Made by a program: the position numbers and the translations under genes. The notes beneath the pieces are model-generated. The model worked only from the letters and a program-made list of their open reading frames with translations. It ran no database searches and had not been told where the DNA came from. From contig JAXBDG010000001.1 of the NCBI GenBank assembly GCA_036320915.1, positions 4,548,001-4,612,000 on the forward strand: a stretch of 64,000 nt of DNA. Direction: 5' to 3'. This document shows, in pieces, positions 10,552-23,059 of the stretch. This stretch comes from Linnemannia elongata. Taxonomy: Eukaryota; Mortierellomycota; Mortierellomycetes; Mortierellales; Mortierellaceae. Positions within the stretch are counted from its first letter, which is position 1. Each line of letters starts with the position of its first letter.

Positions 10552-11387
10552 CTAATTCTTGCGATCCTCAACCATGATGACATGGTATCCGTGCTGGGTC
10601 TTGATAGGAGGGTCCGTGTAGATGGGCTTGGCTGTTGAGCTGGGCTGCAGCAAGAACGCAGCATCCTGGAACGCACCCACCATCGAGCCTGAATTTGGAA
10701 GATTATACACAAAATACATTTGTCAATGAACATCAACTCTGATATCAACTTGGTATGGTTATAACTAACCTTCGATCGACCAAAAATAAAAAAATAAAAA
10801 CCTTACCTCGAACCATCCAGCCCAAACTGCCACCCTCCTTGGCCTTGTCATCACTGTACGCCTCAGCAACCTACCATGTATCATTAACCAAGTCCCAATG
10901 TCCGTAATTAATACATGTTCATCTGGCACCATAAACCTCCTGTCGCACACACTTTCCATTTCTTCAACTGAAAAAGCACATCAAAAGTACCTTGTTAAAG
11001 GCGATGCCAGCCTTGAGCTTCTCGATAGCCTCCAGTGCCTTACTCTGCTTGTCACAAAGGATGTGGCGGACCTTGACGCTGTTGGCGGTCTTCAATGCCT
11101 TGCCTCCCTTGGCATCATCATCTATGATCCCAATGTATATCAACGATGAAGACGTAGTGTCAAGTCAGTCTCTGTGAGAGCCATTTCTTTATCTTGTCGC
11201 TCTCTGTCGTTCCAACATAGGGTCGATGGTGGCGCATAGTTTCCATTGCATTGAATGCCGTTTTGTCATTGTGAGTTCCTTGGTTTCCTTGAGTCCTTAG
11301 AATCCTTGTCCTCCTATTATTACCGTCGTTGTTGCCTTTCTTTCCCTTGGGTGCAGCGTTCTTCTTGGGTGCGGCCTTTGGTGGCAT
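10552..11387 (-). CDS. PIN4: Parvulin-type peptidyl-prolyl isomerase (Pin4/Par14 family)
   Basis: Four exons (11387-11324, 11121-10991, 10870-10807, 10688-10552) give 131 residues, the same length as human Par14. The N-terminus is a basic Lys/Ala/Pro tail. The parvulin domain follows with [42 protein letters not shown] and a closing [11 protein letters not shown] strand. The active-site histidines of RHIL and GYHVI are present. There is no WW domain, so it is of the Par14 type and not Ess1/Pin1. Par14 proteins associate with pre-ribosomes and chromatin and isomerise X-Pro bonds (family knowledge). It is divergent from the Scd6 gene, with 540 bp shared between them. Confidence 0.93.
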
Positions 11388-11927
11388 TGTGTCCGACTTT
11401 CTTGTGCTATGTAGAGTAGACCTCCAAGAGCGTGTCTCCTTTCATTTGTTCTTTTCGCTCGCGAATTTTTCGCGGACGCTGACGTCACTCCGTTCGTGCC
11501 GAGTGCCAGCCAGTGGGTGGTTCAGTCGTGTCCCTTTGTTCCCTTCTTCCCCCTCTCCTTCCCCCTCTCCTTCCCTCCAAACTCATCTACACCCATCCTA
11601 CTACTTCTTGCGAACTTACCTTTTTGTCACCAACACCCGGGTATGTTCTCTCCCTTAGCACCGATCGATACTCAGCGACAACGACAACAATAATAAACAT
11701 TATCTTTTCGACAGCAAGTGCAGTTCATCGCCTACTTCAGAGGAAGAACAAGACAAGGGAAAACGATCGACGAAGGACTTACCCGCGCCGTTGCATGCAT
11801 CTCTTTCATACTACTTTCGTTGTAATAGAACCAGACAAGGATAACAAAGTCCACAAGGAACCCCCAAAAAAGCAACAACACATACGCATCTCCCTCACCG
11901 ACAAAGGCAACAACTGTAAAGGAAACA
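11388..11927. promoter_or_regulatory. Shared divergent promoter of parvulin and Scd6 genes
   Basis: 540 bp separate two start codons that face away from each other. The stretch has CCCTCTCCTT repeats (about 11548-11575) and no TATA box. Both genes act in general RNA or ribosome metabolism, so shared constitutive expression is plausible (inference). Confidence 0.5.
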
Positions 11928-13817
11928 ATGAGCGGCGGGTACATTGGTTCGAAGATCAGCTTGATCTCTCGTTCGGATATTCGCTACGTCGGAATCCTCC
12001 ATCACCTCAACCCCACCGACTCGACTGTCGCCCTCGAGCAAGGTAACTTCTTCTTAAAATAACGCGCGTCTTCGTTGTCGTTGATATTGATTGCCCTGGC
12101 CTCAAAACTTGACTGCCAGTCCCCTGTTGAGCCAATTCAACAGCCAAGGATAAGAAGGACTGTATGACACAGACACCAAATCATCACATTGGTTTTGTCA
12201 AAAATATATGCTAACAATCGCACTATTTCTTTACAATAGTCAAGTCGTATGGTACTGAAGGTCGTCGTGGTAATCCTGCAGAGGAGATCCCTCCCAACGA
12301 CAACATCTTTGAGTACATTGTCTTCCGTGGATCGGATGTCAAGGATCTTCACGTCTGCGAACCCCCAGCTCCCCAGGCTCCAGCGCGTCCTCAGGTCCCC
12401 GATGACCCTGCCATCCTTGGCGTAAGTCACACTGTGATGTTCCTTGTTACTATTCAATGACTCTCCAATACAACTGCCTGAACTGACTCATGGAGAAACT
12501 ACTTATGAAAAAAAATAGACCACGGCACCTCCAAACTACTACAACCAGCATCAGCAGGGACCCCCTGCAGGTTACTACCAGCAGCCTCAGCAACCCCAGC
12601 AACAGCAGCAGCCTCCTCAGCAGCAGTTCCAACAGCCCGCTCCCCAGCAGCCTAACGTCCAAAGGTTGTCCTCCCCTCCTCAGCACGCTCTCAAGGCTGC
12701 CCAGGTACAAACTTTTTTACCCGCCCTATGCCTACCCTTCGTGTTCTTACACTCAATATATATCCTTACAATATTACTTTACTTCCGACTCTGATTTAGG
12801 AGGAGTCGAAGCGCTCCCCAACGAGCGAGACCAAGCCAGCAGAGAAGGAGGCCGATGGACATGAAAAGTCGGATTCGGAGACCATTAAACCCGCTCCCCC
12901 ACCAGTTCGTTCGACTCCCAAGACCCAGCCTCAGGAACTGCGCAAGTCGGTCGAGATCCTTGCCAAGCAGGTCAGCGAGCTTAATGTGTCCAAGGATTCG
13001 ACAGATGGCGCTGTTCAGAATGACAACGAGCCCAAGTTCTCGAACCGTCTCCCCGGTATGGGCGGTCACTTGCTCCACTCGAACAACAACCGTCGTGGAG
13101 GCCGTGGCGGTCGTGGCGGCGCCCATGGTCATATGAGCAACACCCGTGCCCCCGCTGTCCCTGCCTCGGATTTCGACTTTGAGACCTCCAACGCCAAGTT
13201 CCACAAGGATGAGCTGGCCAAGGAGGTTGGAAAGACTGATGAGGCTGAGGTTGAGGAAGAGGAGGAGGTTATTATTCCTCAGGCCGAGGAATTCTATGAC
13301 CGGTCCAAGTCCTTCTTTGACAACATTTCCTGCGAAACCAAAGAGCGCATGAACAAGGCCGAGCAAAAGTATGTCTCCTCGTTTTTCGTGTATTGCTGGT
13401 GCATTTACCACTTCTTTGGTCCGTTGATTATATTGACTGATCATCCTCTAATTATTTGCTATGAAAATAAGTAGTCAGGGACACAATCGTTTGAGCATGC
13501 CTGAGAGACGGGCCAAGCAGTCGGAGGAGCGCCAGTTGAACTTGGAGACGTTTGGCCAGACATCGGTCGACCAGGGCCGGTTCCGTGGTGGCTACCGTGG
13601 AGGTTACCGTGGCGGATACCGTGGTGGCCAGCGTGGGGGCGGCGGAGGCAGCGGCGGCTATGGTCGTGGCGGATATAACAACAATAATGGTATGGGCTAC
13701 AACGGTCGCGGCGGTGGACACTATAACAACAACAACCGCAGCGGTGGCTACCAGCAACATGGCCAGCACCATCAGCAACAACAGCAGCAGCAGCAGGCAC
13801 AGCAGCAGCAGGTATAG
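11928..13817 (+). CDS. SCD6: Scd6/Lsm14 (RAP55) family mRNP protein
   Basis: Five exons (11928-12042, 12240-12421, 12519-12704, 12800-13368, 13472-13817) give 465 residues. The N-terminal LSm14-type Sm fold ([20 protein letters not shown], then [10 protein letters not shown] and [12 protein letters not shown]) is followed by a Pro/Gln-rich spacer, an early GGRGGRGG patch, the FDF box ([17 protein letters not shown]), the FFD motif ([14 protein letters not shown]) and the TFG motif (RQLNLETFG). The end is an RGG/GYRGG, Asn and Gln rich tail. Family members repress translation and promote decapping in P-bodies by binding eIF4G, Dcp2 and Dhh1. The last intron ends in aagtag, a tandem acceptor, so the last exon may start at 13472 or 13475. 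Confidence 0.93.
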
Positions 13818-14763
13818 AGCCAGAAGCAGAATTTCTTGCTGAGCTGAAATATGAGAGATTGAGTTGCGTCGAGGCTCTGTGGGGATGTGGAAGAGGAGGC
13901 AACAGAAACAAGAAACAAACTGAGGCATTGTGGATGTAACGCTTGTTAAAGAGTAAGGAGGAGAATGAGGAGTCAGGCCGCTTTTTGTTGCAAAGGCAAA
14001 TTGTACAATAAAATGATAGCCATCTGTTTGAAACGAGATTGTTCATACCTGGCGACTTTTTTTTCGCGTCTAGGACCTGACGAGATTGTTGTGGTTCCTA
14101 CTCGTTTCTTATGAGTAATAGACGCGTTTTCTTAGTGTAGGTTTTTGGTCACCCCTTTGTTCTGATAATTGTAGAATGAAAAAGAAAAGAAAGGAGGACG
14201 TGGGGAAGTGAGGAAATGAGGAAGGTAGAGATAGTAGACTCCTATTGCGAGATATGAAGGGGGTGAAAAGGGGCAAGGGAAAAGCAAGAGGCAAGTGGAT
14301 GAGAGCAGAGGGTTCTCAAATGCTAAAAGAAAGGGTGGAAAAGTAGAAAGAGGAGTGAGATTGGATACGGATCATGAAGGTCTCGATGGTGTTGATATGT
14401 GTGAAGGTGCATAAGATATATGTGTGTATTGGGTAATTTACTTGTCGGTGTGTAATGCGTGTTGGCGCGCGTCAATGAAATGACGAGACGAGGCTCAAAT
14501 TTGATTTCATTATTTCTCTACCTTTTGGTTCTTCCTTTGTTCTCTCTTCCTTTTCTTCTTTCTTTTCTCTTCACGCCTCGACCAACAAAACTCATCTCCT
14601 CTCTTTCTCGCCAAAGGAGCTGATCCCTCTCTCCTCCTTTTCTTCACGACCTCGTCCTGCCTTTCGTCATCCAGGACCGACACCTTTTTTTTTTCTTACA
14701 TCCACACAAGGACACTCATCAGGGAACCAATAAAGGCGAAACACAACCACACAGCTGTTCGCG
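13818..14763. other. Intergenic between SCD6 and PMT
   Basis: The first part is probably the SCD6 3'UTR (aataaaatgatag near 14008 could act as polyadenylation signal). The last 250 bases are CT-rich (ttcctttgttctctcttcc) and form the leader of the mannosyltransferase gene. No gene is seen. Confidence 0.5.
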
Positions 14764-17700
14764 ATGTACACGAGCGAGAACATCAAACGGCGCAACCCCG
14801 TCGGGTCCTCCACCACCCGCGACCAATCACTCCAACAACCCCAGGATGACCATCATCATAGTAACTCCCAGAACCGCGCATCAGCAGACCCTTACGGACA
14901 GAACCCATTGAAGCCTGCATTCCAGCAGCAACAGCATCAGCAGGCGGGTGGATATGGATATAGGGACCATTACCAGTTTGGGTATGCGCCGCCACGGAAA
15001 GAGTATTCTGCCAACAAGGTAATTTTATGTTGTTTTTGTTATTGTTTTATTGCAATTGATGTTTTGGATGTGGGTGGCGGGTAAAGAGGTTTGGGCTGTT
15101 GTAATAAAAGAAGAGAAAGAGTCGACGAATCTTCGGGATGAACAGAGCATATGAGAGTTGAGAGTTTAATGGGTAATTTTTTTTTGCTCAACGCCCGCCC
15201 ACCATTGAAAGAGAAAAAAAAGAGAGGTGCCGCTGAGAATAAGAGCGACAACGGCCTTGACCGAAAAGAAGAAAGAAGAAGGACCATGAAACGGGTGAGA
15301 GCACTACCTTTTTCTTTTTTTTTATTAACACGTTCACCGCCATTGCTTCATAATCATGTGCTTTATACATTTAGTATATCCGGTTCTACCAGGAGAACGA
15401 TTACATCCTGATCCCGACCCTGTTGACTCTGGTCTCGTTCTGGACACGGTTCAGGGATATCAAGTCTTCGGATATTGTCGTCTGGGACGAGGTAATGACT
15501 TGTTCTGTTATTGTTTACAACACCTTTAATTGATTTTGATGACGATGGGCGATTGAGTTGATCAAAACCAAAGTACAGGAGCAGGAGCAAGGAAGGGTGG
15601 AGGGAACATAAGGGAGGTCGGAATGAAAGGAAAAGAGAATGATCCAACCGATCTACCGATAACAAAACAACAACACCACCAACAGCTACACACGCCAACT
15701 CTGCTTCACCATACAGAAGCACGCACGCACTGTTGTTTTGTTTTGGTTATTTGTTTCTGTGGTTTCGCTTCTCCTATTTGACGCAATTGCTCACTCATTT
15801 TTTTTTTTTATTTTATGTTATCGACCTTACTTCTCCTGCCGGATCCACGCTATATTTATTTGATCTCAGGCCCATTTCGGCAAGGTAATTCACATGAATA
15901 GGGTTCTTGGCTTTTCATGTATGTTGTAATTGTCGCATGAAGGGTGGACACATGGACACTATACTCACATACCATCGCCCTTCTTACCCAATAGTTCGGC
16001 TCATACTACATCAAGGGAGAGTTCTATTTCGATGTGCACCCACCTCTAGGCAAGATGCTGGTCGGACTCTCGGGAGCCCTGGCTGGATACGACGGTTCGT
16101 TCGGGTTCGACTCTGGCGCAAAATACCCTGACATTGGCTATGGATTTATGCGTATCTTTAACGCCTTCTTTGGCGCTATCATGGTCCCCCTCGCCTACTG
16201 GACCTCACAGGAGTTGAGAATGTCGCAAACCGCCTGCATCTTTGCTGCTATTCTTGTCCTCTTTGACAATGCCTACCTCACCATCAGTCGCTTCATTCTT
16301 CTGGACTCTATGCTCCTCGCCGCCACCTGCTTTGTATTTTTCTGTCTTACTCGCTTCCGGAACGAGCGCCATGAGTACGTCTCCTTCGTGTTTGTAGCAT
16401 GCTGATGTTGTCATGGATGCAGCCTGAGTGTGGGCAGACACTAATTACTAGTTGTATACTTTTCTTCCATGCTTCTGATAGCCCATTCTCGTTGGACTGG
16501 TGGTTGTGGTTGGCTATGACTGGTGTTGCCATTGGACTCGTCTCCAGTATCAAGTGGGTTGGTCTCTTTGTCACCGCTTTGGTGGGCTTGGTAGGTTTTG
16601 CTTTGCTGCTATCAATAGCTATGAACGATGTAAACCATGGACGCCGATGTCACGCTTGATACTAAATTCATTTACAAATTGCTAATATCACAACGATAGA
16701 ACACGATTGAGGAGCTGTGGGATTTGTTTGGTGATTTGAGCCTTCCCAAGACCACGTACATCAAGCATTGGGTTGCTCGTGCTGCCTGTTTGATCGCCCT
16801 CCCCTTCTCTGTCTACGTTGCATCGTTTGCGCTCCACTTTGCCATCCTTCGCAACAGCGGTCCTGGAGATGCTCAGATGAGTTCTCTCTTCCAGGCCAGT
16901 CTCAACGGCAACGACTTCCGTAGCAACCCCCTTTGTAAGTTCTCAGTGTATGTGTACAGTGTGTACAATGTTGACAATGATGTTTGAGGGGTTGTTGCAT
17001 GTCACTAATATTAACGCCGTAATGAATAATATAAATAGATGTGGCTTATGGATCGAAGGTATCGATCAAGAACACGGGTTATGGCGGAGGATTGCTTCAC
17101 TCGCACGTTCAGACGTTCCCTGAGGGGTCTCGCCAGCAACAGGTCACCTGTTACCACCACAAGGATAACAACAACAACTGGATCATCAAACACATTAAGA
17201 GGGAGGAGGTTCCAGAGGATGCTGGTAGCGCCCCCCGGATTCTGCGTGATGGCGACTTGGTCCGTCTGGGACATGAGCAGACCAACCGCAGCTTGCACAG
17301 TCATCCTATCAAGGCTCCCGTTACTTCTGCACAGTGGGAGGTCAGTGGCTATGGAGACGACTCGACCAACGATGCCAACGATGAGTGGGTCATTGAAATT
17401 GTGGACGAAAACAGCCGCCACCCGAAAGATGGGCAGTTGAGATCGCTTTCGACTACGTTCAGATTGAGACATCGTGTCCTGGGATGCCTTTTGACTGCTG
17501 AGAATGTCAACTTGCCTCAGTGGGGATTCCGTCAGATCGAAGTCACCTGTGACACCCGTAATCGCACCAACTCGCCCCATTCCATCTGGAACGTTGAGCA
17601 ACACTGGAACGACAAGCGTAAGTCCTCTCTCGATGCTTGGTTATGGCTCACTTTTCTAATATCGACAGTTACTAACTTATATTTTTGTTGTATGATTAAT

Positions 17701-18379
17701 AGTGCCAGCAGGAGAGGGCAACTTGTATAAGAGCAAGTTTTGGAAGGACTTTTGGCATTTGAATGTGGCGATGATGACATCCAACAATGCTTTGATCCCG
17801 GACCCTGACAAGGAGGATGTATTGGCATCGAACCCCAGCCAGTGGCCCTTGTTGGCAGTCGGTCTTCGTATGTGCGGATGGGGCGATGACGCGGTCAAGT
17901 TTTATCTCTTGGGCAATCCTATTGCCTGGTGGGGCGGCACCTTGTCGTTGGGCGTCTTTGCGCTGACCGTATTTTACTACATTGTCCGTCGTCAACGCAA
18001 GTTCCAGGATGTGAGCCCCATGGAGTGGGAGCAGTTCTTGGCTGCGGGCAAGTTGCTTGTCGGGGGCTGGTTCCTGCACTACATTCCGTTCTGCATCATG
18101 GGCCGAGTGACTTATTTGCACCATTACTTCCCTGCCCTGTACTTTTCACTTTTGCTATTCAGCTTTGTGATTGACCATTTTGTCAATCGGCCTGCGGTGT
18201 CTAGCAAGGTCCGGAATGTGGTGTGGGGGGTTGCGTTTGCAGCGGTAACGTTTACGTTCTTGTTCTTTTGGGATGTCAGTTATGGCATTCGGGGACCAGC
18301 AGCCGAGACGATGAAGAGTCGGCAGTGGCGGGGGGCTTGGAATATTATTGATGATCATAAGCCCAACACGTTTATTTAG
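14764..18379 (+). CDS. PMT2: Protein O-mannosyltransferase, PMT2 family
   Basis: Eight exons (14764-15018, 15375-15491, 15870-15884, 15995-16374, 16482-16590, 16700-16934, 17039-17617, 17703-18379) give 788 residues, close to the usual 750-800. PMTs move mannose from dolichyl-phosphate to Ser/Thr of secretory proteins in the ER membrane. Seen in order: a Gln-rich cytosolic tail of 85 residues; first membrane segment; lumenal loop with the essential Asp-Glu pair (VVWDEAHFGKFGSYY) and FDVHPPLGKMLVG; several membrane helices; a lumenal block with three MIR-type motifs (YGSKVSIKN, GDLVRLGHEQTNRSLHSH, FRLRHRVLGC); C-terminal helices with LHHYFPALYFS; and a WNIIDD end. The sequence fits PMT2 better than PMT1 or PMT4. 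PMT2 proteins normally pair with a PMT1 type. Exon 3 is a 15-nt microexon coding AHFGK. Confidence 0.93.
15870..15884 (+). other. 15-nt microexon of PMT2 gene
   Basis: gcccatttcggcaag lies between cag and gtaatt. It codes AHFGK, the conserved residues right after the catalytic DE pair, so skipping it would damage the active-site loop without shifting the frame. Confidence 0.85.
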
Positions 18380-19380
18380 GATCGCATATCGATCGTTTCT
18401 CTTTTTTTCTCATCTTGGTTTTTCTTCTTCTATTCATGTTGTTGCTTTTTTTTCTTTCATTCCAGTTTTGTCGAATAAATCGAGTTGACTACTCCGCATA
18501 CAACCAAAGAGCTGTGGAGCAAGGGTACACTTTTTGACAATACATAATCTGATATCAAGGGCTTTGATAAAAATATTTCCGCGTGTGGGCCGATAAGCCA
18601 GCAGCCCATCCCAGGCAGCCAGCCTCTTTTTTTTTTTTTTTTTGTTTTGCCACCAACCTTAAAACTAAAAATGAACAATAAAAAAAAAAGAGGGAAGCTG
18701 TTGGCTCTCAATCCACTGGTTGAGGGATGATGACAGAAACAGCATTTTGAAAGGGGCTGCCTCGACTATCTTGAGAGTTTCGCAGACGAAGTGAAGGGAG
18801 AAGAGTACATTGTGGTGAGTACTGCGATGAGCTTTTGGAGAGGAGGGGCTGCTAGGTGTTAGATGAGCCCGATGGACAGAGGAGGGTGTGATGGGGGCGG
18901 GGATGGAGAAGAGACAAAGAAAATGGATCGTTCATAGTAGCAGAATATGTTGTGTTAACGAGCGAGCGAGTGAATGAAGGAATGGAACAGAGTGAAAGGG
19001 GGGCACGTACTATACTGCAACATAAAGGATGGAGGTAACGAGAAGATTGATGCCAGAAGACAGGGGAGAACATATAATCGTCCGAGCGAAACTAAAGGAT
19101 GCAGGGCAGAAGGAGAGGCTTGAGAGTCCTTTTTTTGTTATCGGTGCAGAAACAACAATAACAAGCAAAAAAAAAAGTTGAATGAGAGAATGAGAGAGAC
19201 TTTTTTGTTTCGTCTCAGTCCATGCCATCAGATGATGTGCGCTAGAGATATTTTCGTGCCTCTCCCCCCCTAAACTAGCCCTGGAATGATGGTTATTTAT
19301 TTTTGTGCGAATCTTCATTTTTCATATAACTCTACATTCTTGTGAAATCTTTTTTTTTCGTTATCGTGGCTGATCTGAGG

Positions 19381-19413
<33 letters not shown>

Positions 19414-21016
19414 TGGACTCCAGCTCATCTTTTCTCAAGGGGCTATCCTTTCGTCAATTGCCCCCTCCCCCCCCCCCCCCCATCGGCATTCAAGTCCACG
19501 CTACGTCAGAAGGATCGGAGTGTAACAGTTGAAACAAGCCAAACGTAAAAAGGATGAACGGACGGACGGTCGATCGCTAGGTTTGAGCTTTGTTTGTAAA
19601 AGGCACAGATTCTGTAGGCTTATCTGGGCAGATTGTAGGCTATCATTAGAACATCAGCTTATAGAAATAGACACATAGCAAGCCGAGCAGGGGCCGTTTT
19701 GGAGACGGCCAGACTGGGTGAGGACTAGCGACCAAGTTTTATCTGATGTAATGACGAAAATGTCGTGAATACAGATTTCATCCACGCGAGGGGGGCGCTA
19801 CTAGAAGATGCATAACGAACAAGCTAGGAAATACCTTCCAAACTCGATACTTTTATCGTGAATTGATATCTTTGCCAATGCATGCATGCATGCTTAGCTG
19901 GGGGGATTTTTTTGTTTCGTCATACGAGGGGGTGTTGGCGACGAAAAGGCCGAGACAACTGAGCAATTGAGCCATTGCGCCATGGGTTGGAGGAGGGAGG
20001 AGGATGGTGGTTCTTTGACAGTGCGTCGGGTGCGGGTAAACAACAATAGCAACAAGGAGGTGATCCAGTTCTGTCAGCAAGCATGCGAACGTGGTAAGGT
20101 TACCATGGTTTGGAGCTGTTTGTAACAAAAAAAACAACAACCAGAAAACGAAGAGCACGAAGCGGACAAGGAACAAGAGCACACGAAAAACGTGAGCACA
20201 AAACACTTGTTTTTCATTTTTTCTGTTGAATGTGTATGTTGCAAGTGTATGTGTGGTGTGTGTTGTCGTTAACAACAGCGTAGTCAAATTGGGTTAGCAG
20301 CGATATATTTTTTGTTGTTGTTTGGTTAGAGGAGCATCGACGGAGAAAAGTTAAAGAAAGGGAGAGAGAGAGAGAGAGAGAGGATGAGGTGAGGGTAGAA
20401 AAGAGAAGGGAGGGAGGGGCTAGGTTGTATTTGTCGATGAACGAAGGATCTTCCGGGAGGAGGGGAAGTCCCAGGTTGTGCTAAGAAAGTAAGAAAAGCA
20501 CACGCACACAAACACAAACAAACACACATACTCTCAGGGAGCTGAACTCTATGTGTCTCCGAGGATCAATTTTTCTTTCTTTTTGAGCCGCCTTCCTGTG
20601 TCCTCTTCTGCTGGCATTGGGTGTTCAAGAAGGGCTGAGAGAGGATGTGCAATAGGGGGATAGAACTATGCAGATCTCGTACTGTACTATAGGTTTATAA
20701 AAAGAACGTCGGCAAAACGCATAGGGGGGATGTGGCGTTCAGAGAGTTTCTGTTGTCTTGGGCCACTTGTCGGTTTTTACGCCCTTGGCTGAAAGAGGCA
20801 GATGGTATGGCAAGTGAGGTCAGTTGTACACGTTTTGTTGGTTATAGAAGGACTGAGGAAATGCATGGGAAGGGAAGGTCATTGCGGTGGAAGTGTGAAA
20901 AGGAGAAAAAAGAGAGGCAGGGGTGTGAGCAATTGGGATCAACTTTTGAGTGTGCGGCAGGGCAAAAAGTAGTAAAGTGCGTTTAGGGCCACAGAGGACG
21001 GCGAGGCGGGCGGGTT

Positions 21017-21049
<33 letters not shown>

Positions 21050-21860
21050 AGAAAAAGGCGGTGTCACGGCAGAGAAAACTAAAAATACATTGAGGCAGGA
21101 ACACACATAGGCAAAAGAGGTCGTCTTCTTTCAAAAAAGAAAGGAAGAACCTGCTCGACTCGACTTACTCGCCCTGTCTTGTCTTTGTCCTGTTGAGTGG
21201 CCCTCTTGATCAATGGATTGTTGTCGTTGGTCTGTCTGTTTTGTAGATGACAGAAAGAAAGGAGGAAGAGAAAAGGGGAGATATGAATAAAGGAATGAAC
21301 GAAGTGTACTCAATACTACGAAAAGAAGTGGGCTAGGCTGCGTTTGGTTGAGAGGGAACAGTTCGAACTGTTGTCCACCTGGTCAGACTGTGTCGATGCC
21401 TGTGCCTATCTGTTAGTGTTGTGTATGTGTGATGGGGAAGGCTTATGTTTCTATTCTTCCCCTACTCCTTTTCCTCTTCTCTCCTCTTCTCTTCTCTTCT
21501 CTTTTCTCTCTTTTTTTTTACTCCCTCATCCTCTCTCTCTCCCTCATCACCTTTTTTTACCTCTTAGACATCTTTCTCTCTCTCTCTCTCACTTAATATC
21601 TTCTTCCTATTCGCATTTACTGTACCACCATCCTTATTTACCCTGGTCAACACAACAACCTATTATTACTCTCTCTTCTCTTCTCCTCTCCGAATACTCT
21701 CCCCTTTCTTTCATACCAATTACTTCCCTTCTCCACAGCCAACCAACCAACAGAAGGGCACCAGGACTCACCTACTCATCAACAACCACTCACACTTGTC
21801 AACCAGGATAAAGAGCTAGCCAAAACGGCGTCATACAAGAACAACCCCAAGGGAGCGACC
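18380..21860. other. Intergenic, 3.5 kb
   Basis: No convincing gene is seen. Contents: probable PMT2 3' end; GA microsatellites (about 19380-19412 and 20360-20382); a C-run at about 19467; atgcatgcatgc near 19880; an A-run of about 33 at 21014-21047; and a strong pyrimidine block at 21440-21730 that is probably the leader of the next gene. Short open frames are not supported by family-like sequence. Confidence 0.45.
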
Positions 21861-23059
21861 ATGTCCATGAAGCGCTTCTCCTCCCTCCACACCCTCTTCT
21901 TCCTCGCCGCCCTCGTCATCCTCTGGCTTGGCTGGTCCAACCTGCGGCTACAAGGTACATCCATCTTTCATCTTGCTATAACTCTTCTCTCCTTTATTTG
22001 TTGCTGTTGATGACTTGCTTTTCCTGACTCTAACCTTTCTTTTCCTTTTGTTGATGATGCAATGAATTAGGATCAAACTACTCCTCAAGGAATCAGGGAC
22101 TGAAGGACAATGGCATAACAAGAGGCACAATCGACGAAAAGTACATCAACCATGGCCCCATCGGATCAGAACATGACCTCCCCCTGGTCTCGGAGCGGAC
22201 CACCTCCCCGCTCGAGACCCTGCGCAAGTCCTACACCATCGTCACCGCGGCCTCGTCCAACCATTTCTGTGCGCTCGAGTCCTTCCTCTACTCACTCTCC
22301 GAGGTCCTTGACGGCCTCGAACGGACAGAGCTCCGCCCCACAATCGTCGTCTACAACCTCGGCGGTATGACTCCCCAGCAGATGGACCAGATGAAGTGGC
22401 TCAAGGAGAACCAGTACATGGACGAGTACAAGGACTTTGATTACTCGGCCTACCCTGATTTCTGGGACATTACCGTCGCTCGTGGAGAGTATGGCTGGAA
22501 GTCGGGCATCATTCAGGAGGTGGCTGACAAGTACCGTGGTTTGATTCTCTGGTTGGATTCCGGCAACATGTTGGCATTGGACTTTTTGAGATATCTCCCC
22601 GGTTACCTGGACATGTATGGATTTTGGAGCCCTCAGAGTTCGGGTACCTTCCAACAGTACACCCATCCGGGTCTTCCCCAGTTCTATGGCGATTCGTTGG
22701 ATAACTATTTGCAAGAGTCCAACTGTAACGGAGCCGCGGTGGCGTTTGATGCTTCGAACGACAAGATCTACAATGGACTCTTGAAAGAGTGGTTCCGCTG
22801 CTCGTCCACCAAGGAGTGTATCGCCCCCACGGGATCATCTCGTGCCAACCATCGTCAGGACCAGGCGGCCTTGACCTACCTAGTCAAGAAGATGAACTTT
22901 AAGGAGCAGTGTCGTCACTTCCCCGAGCACTATGGAGTCACCGTTCATCAGGACAAGGTCTGCAAGGAGAGGATACGTGCCTACAAGATCATGAAGGGTA
23001 TGGACCAGGATTCCCAGTCCCTGGACGGTGATCTCGAGGAAGAGGAGGATGATGACTAG
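21861..23059 (+). CDS. Type II membrane glycosyltransferase-like protein (DUF1647-like)
   Basis: Two exons (21861-21954, 22071-23059) give 360 residues. A short basic cytosolic start is followed by a single hydrophobic anchor (about residues 8-30, FFLAALVILWLGW), a stem, and a lumenal domain. Motifs read YTIVTAASSNHFCALESFLYS, LRPTIVVYNLGG, YPDFWDITVARGEYGWKSGI and LILWLDSGN. These match the pattern of DUF1647-type proteins, which look like nucleotide-sugar transferases with a D-x-G/D-x-D-like site (LWLDSGN). The substrate is unknown. The C-terminus is a run of Asp/Glu. A Golgi or ER location is inferred from the type II topology. The start was chosen as the first ATG of the phase-consistent exon 1. 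Confidence 0.75.
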
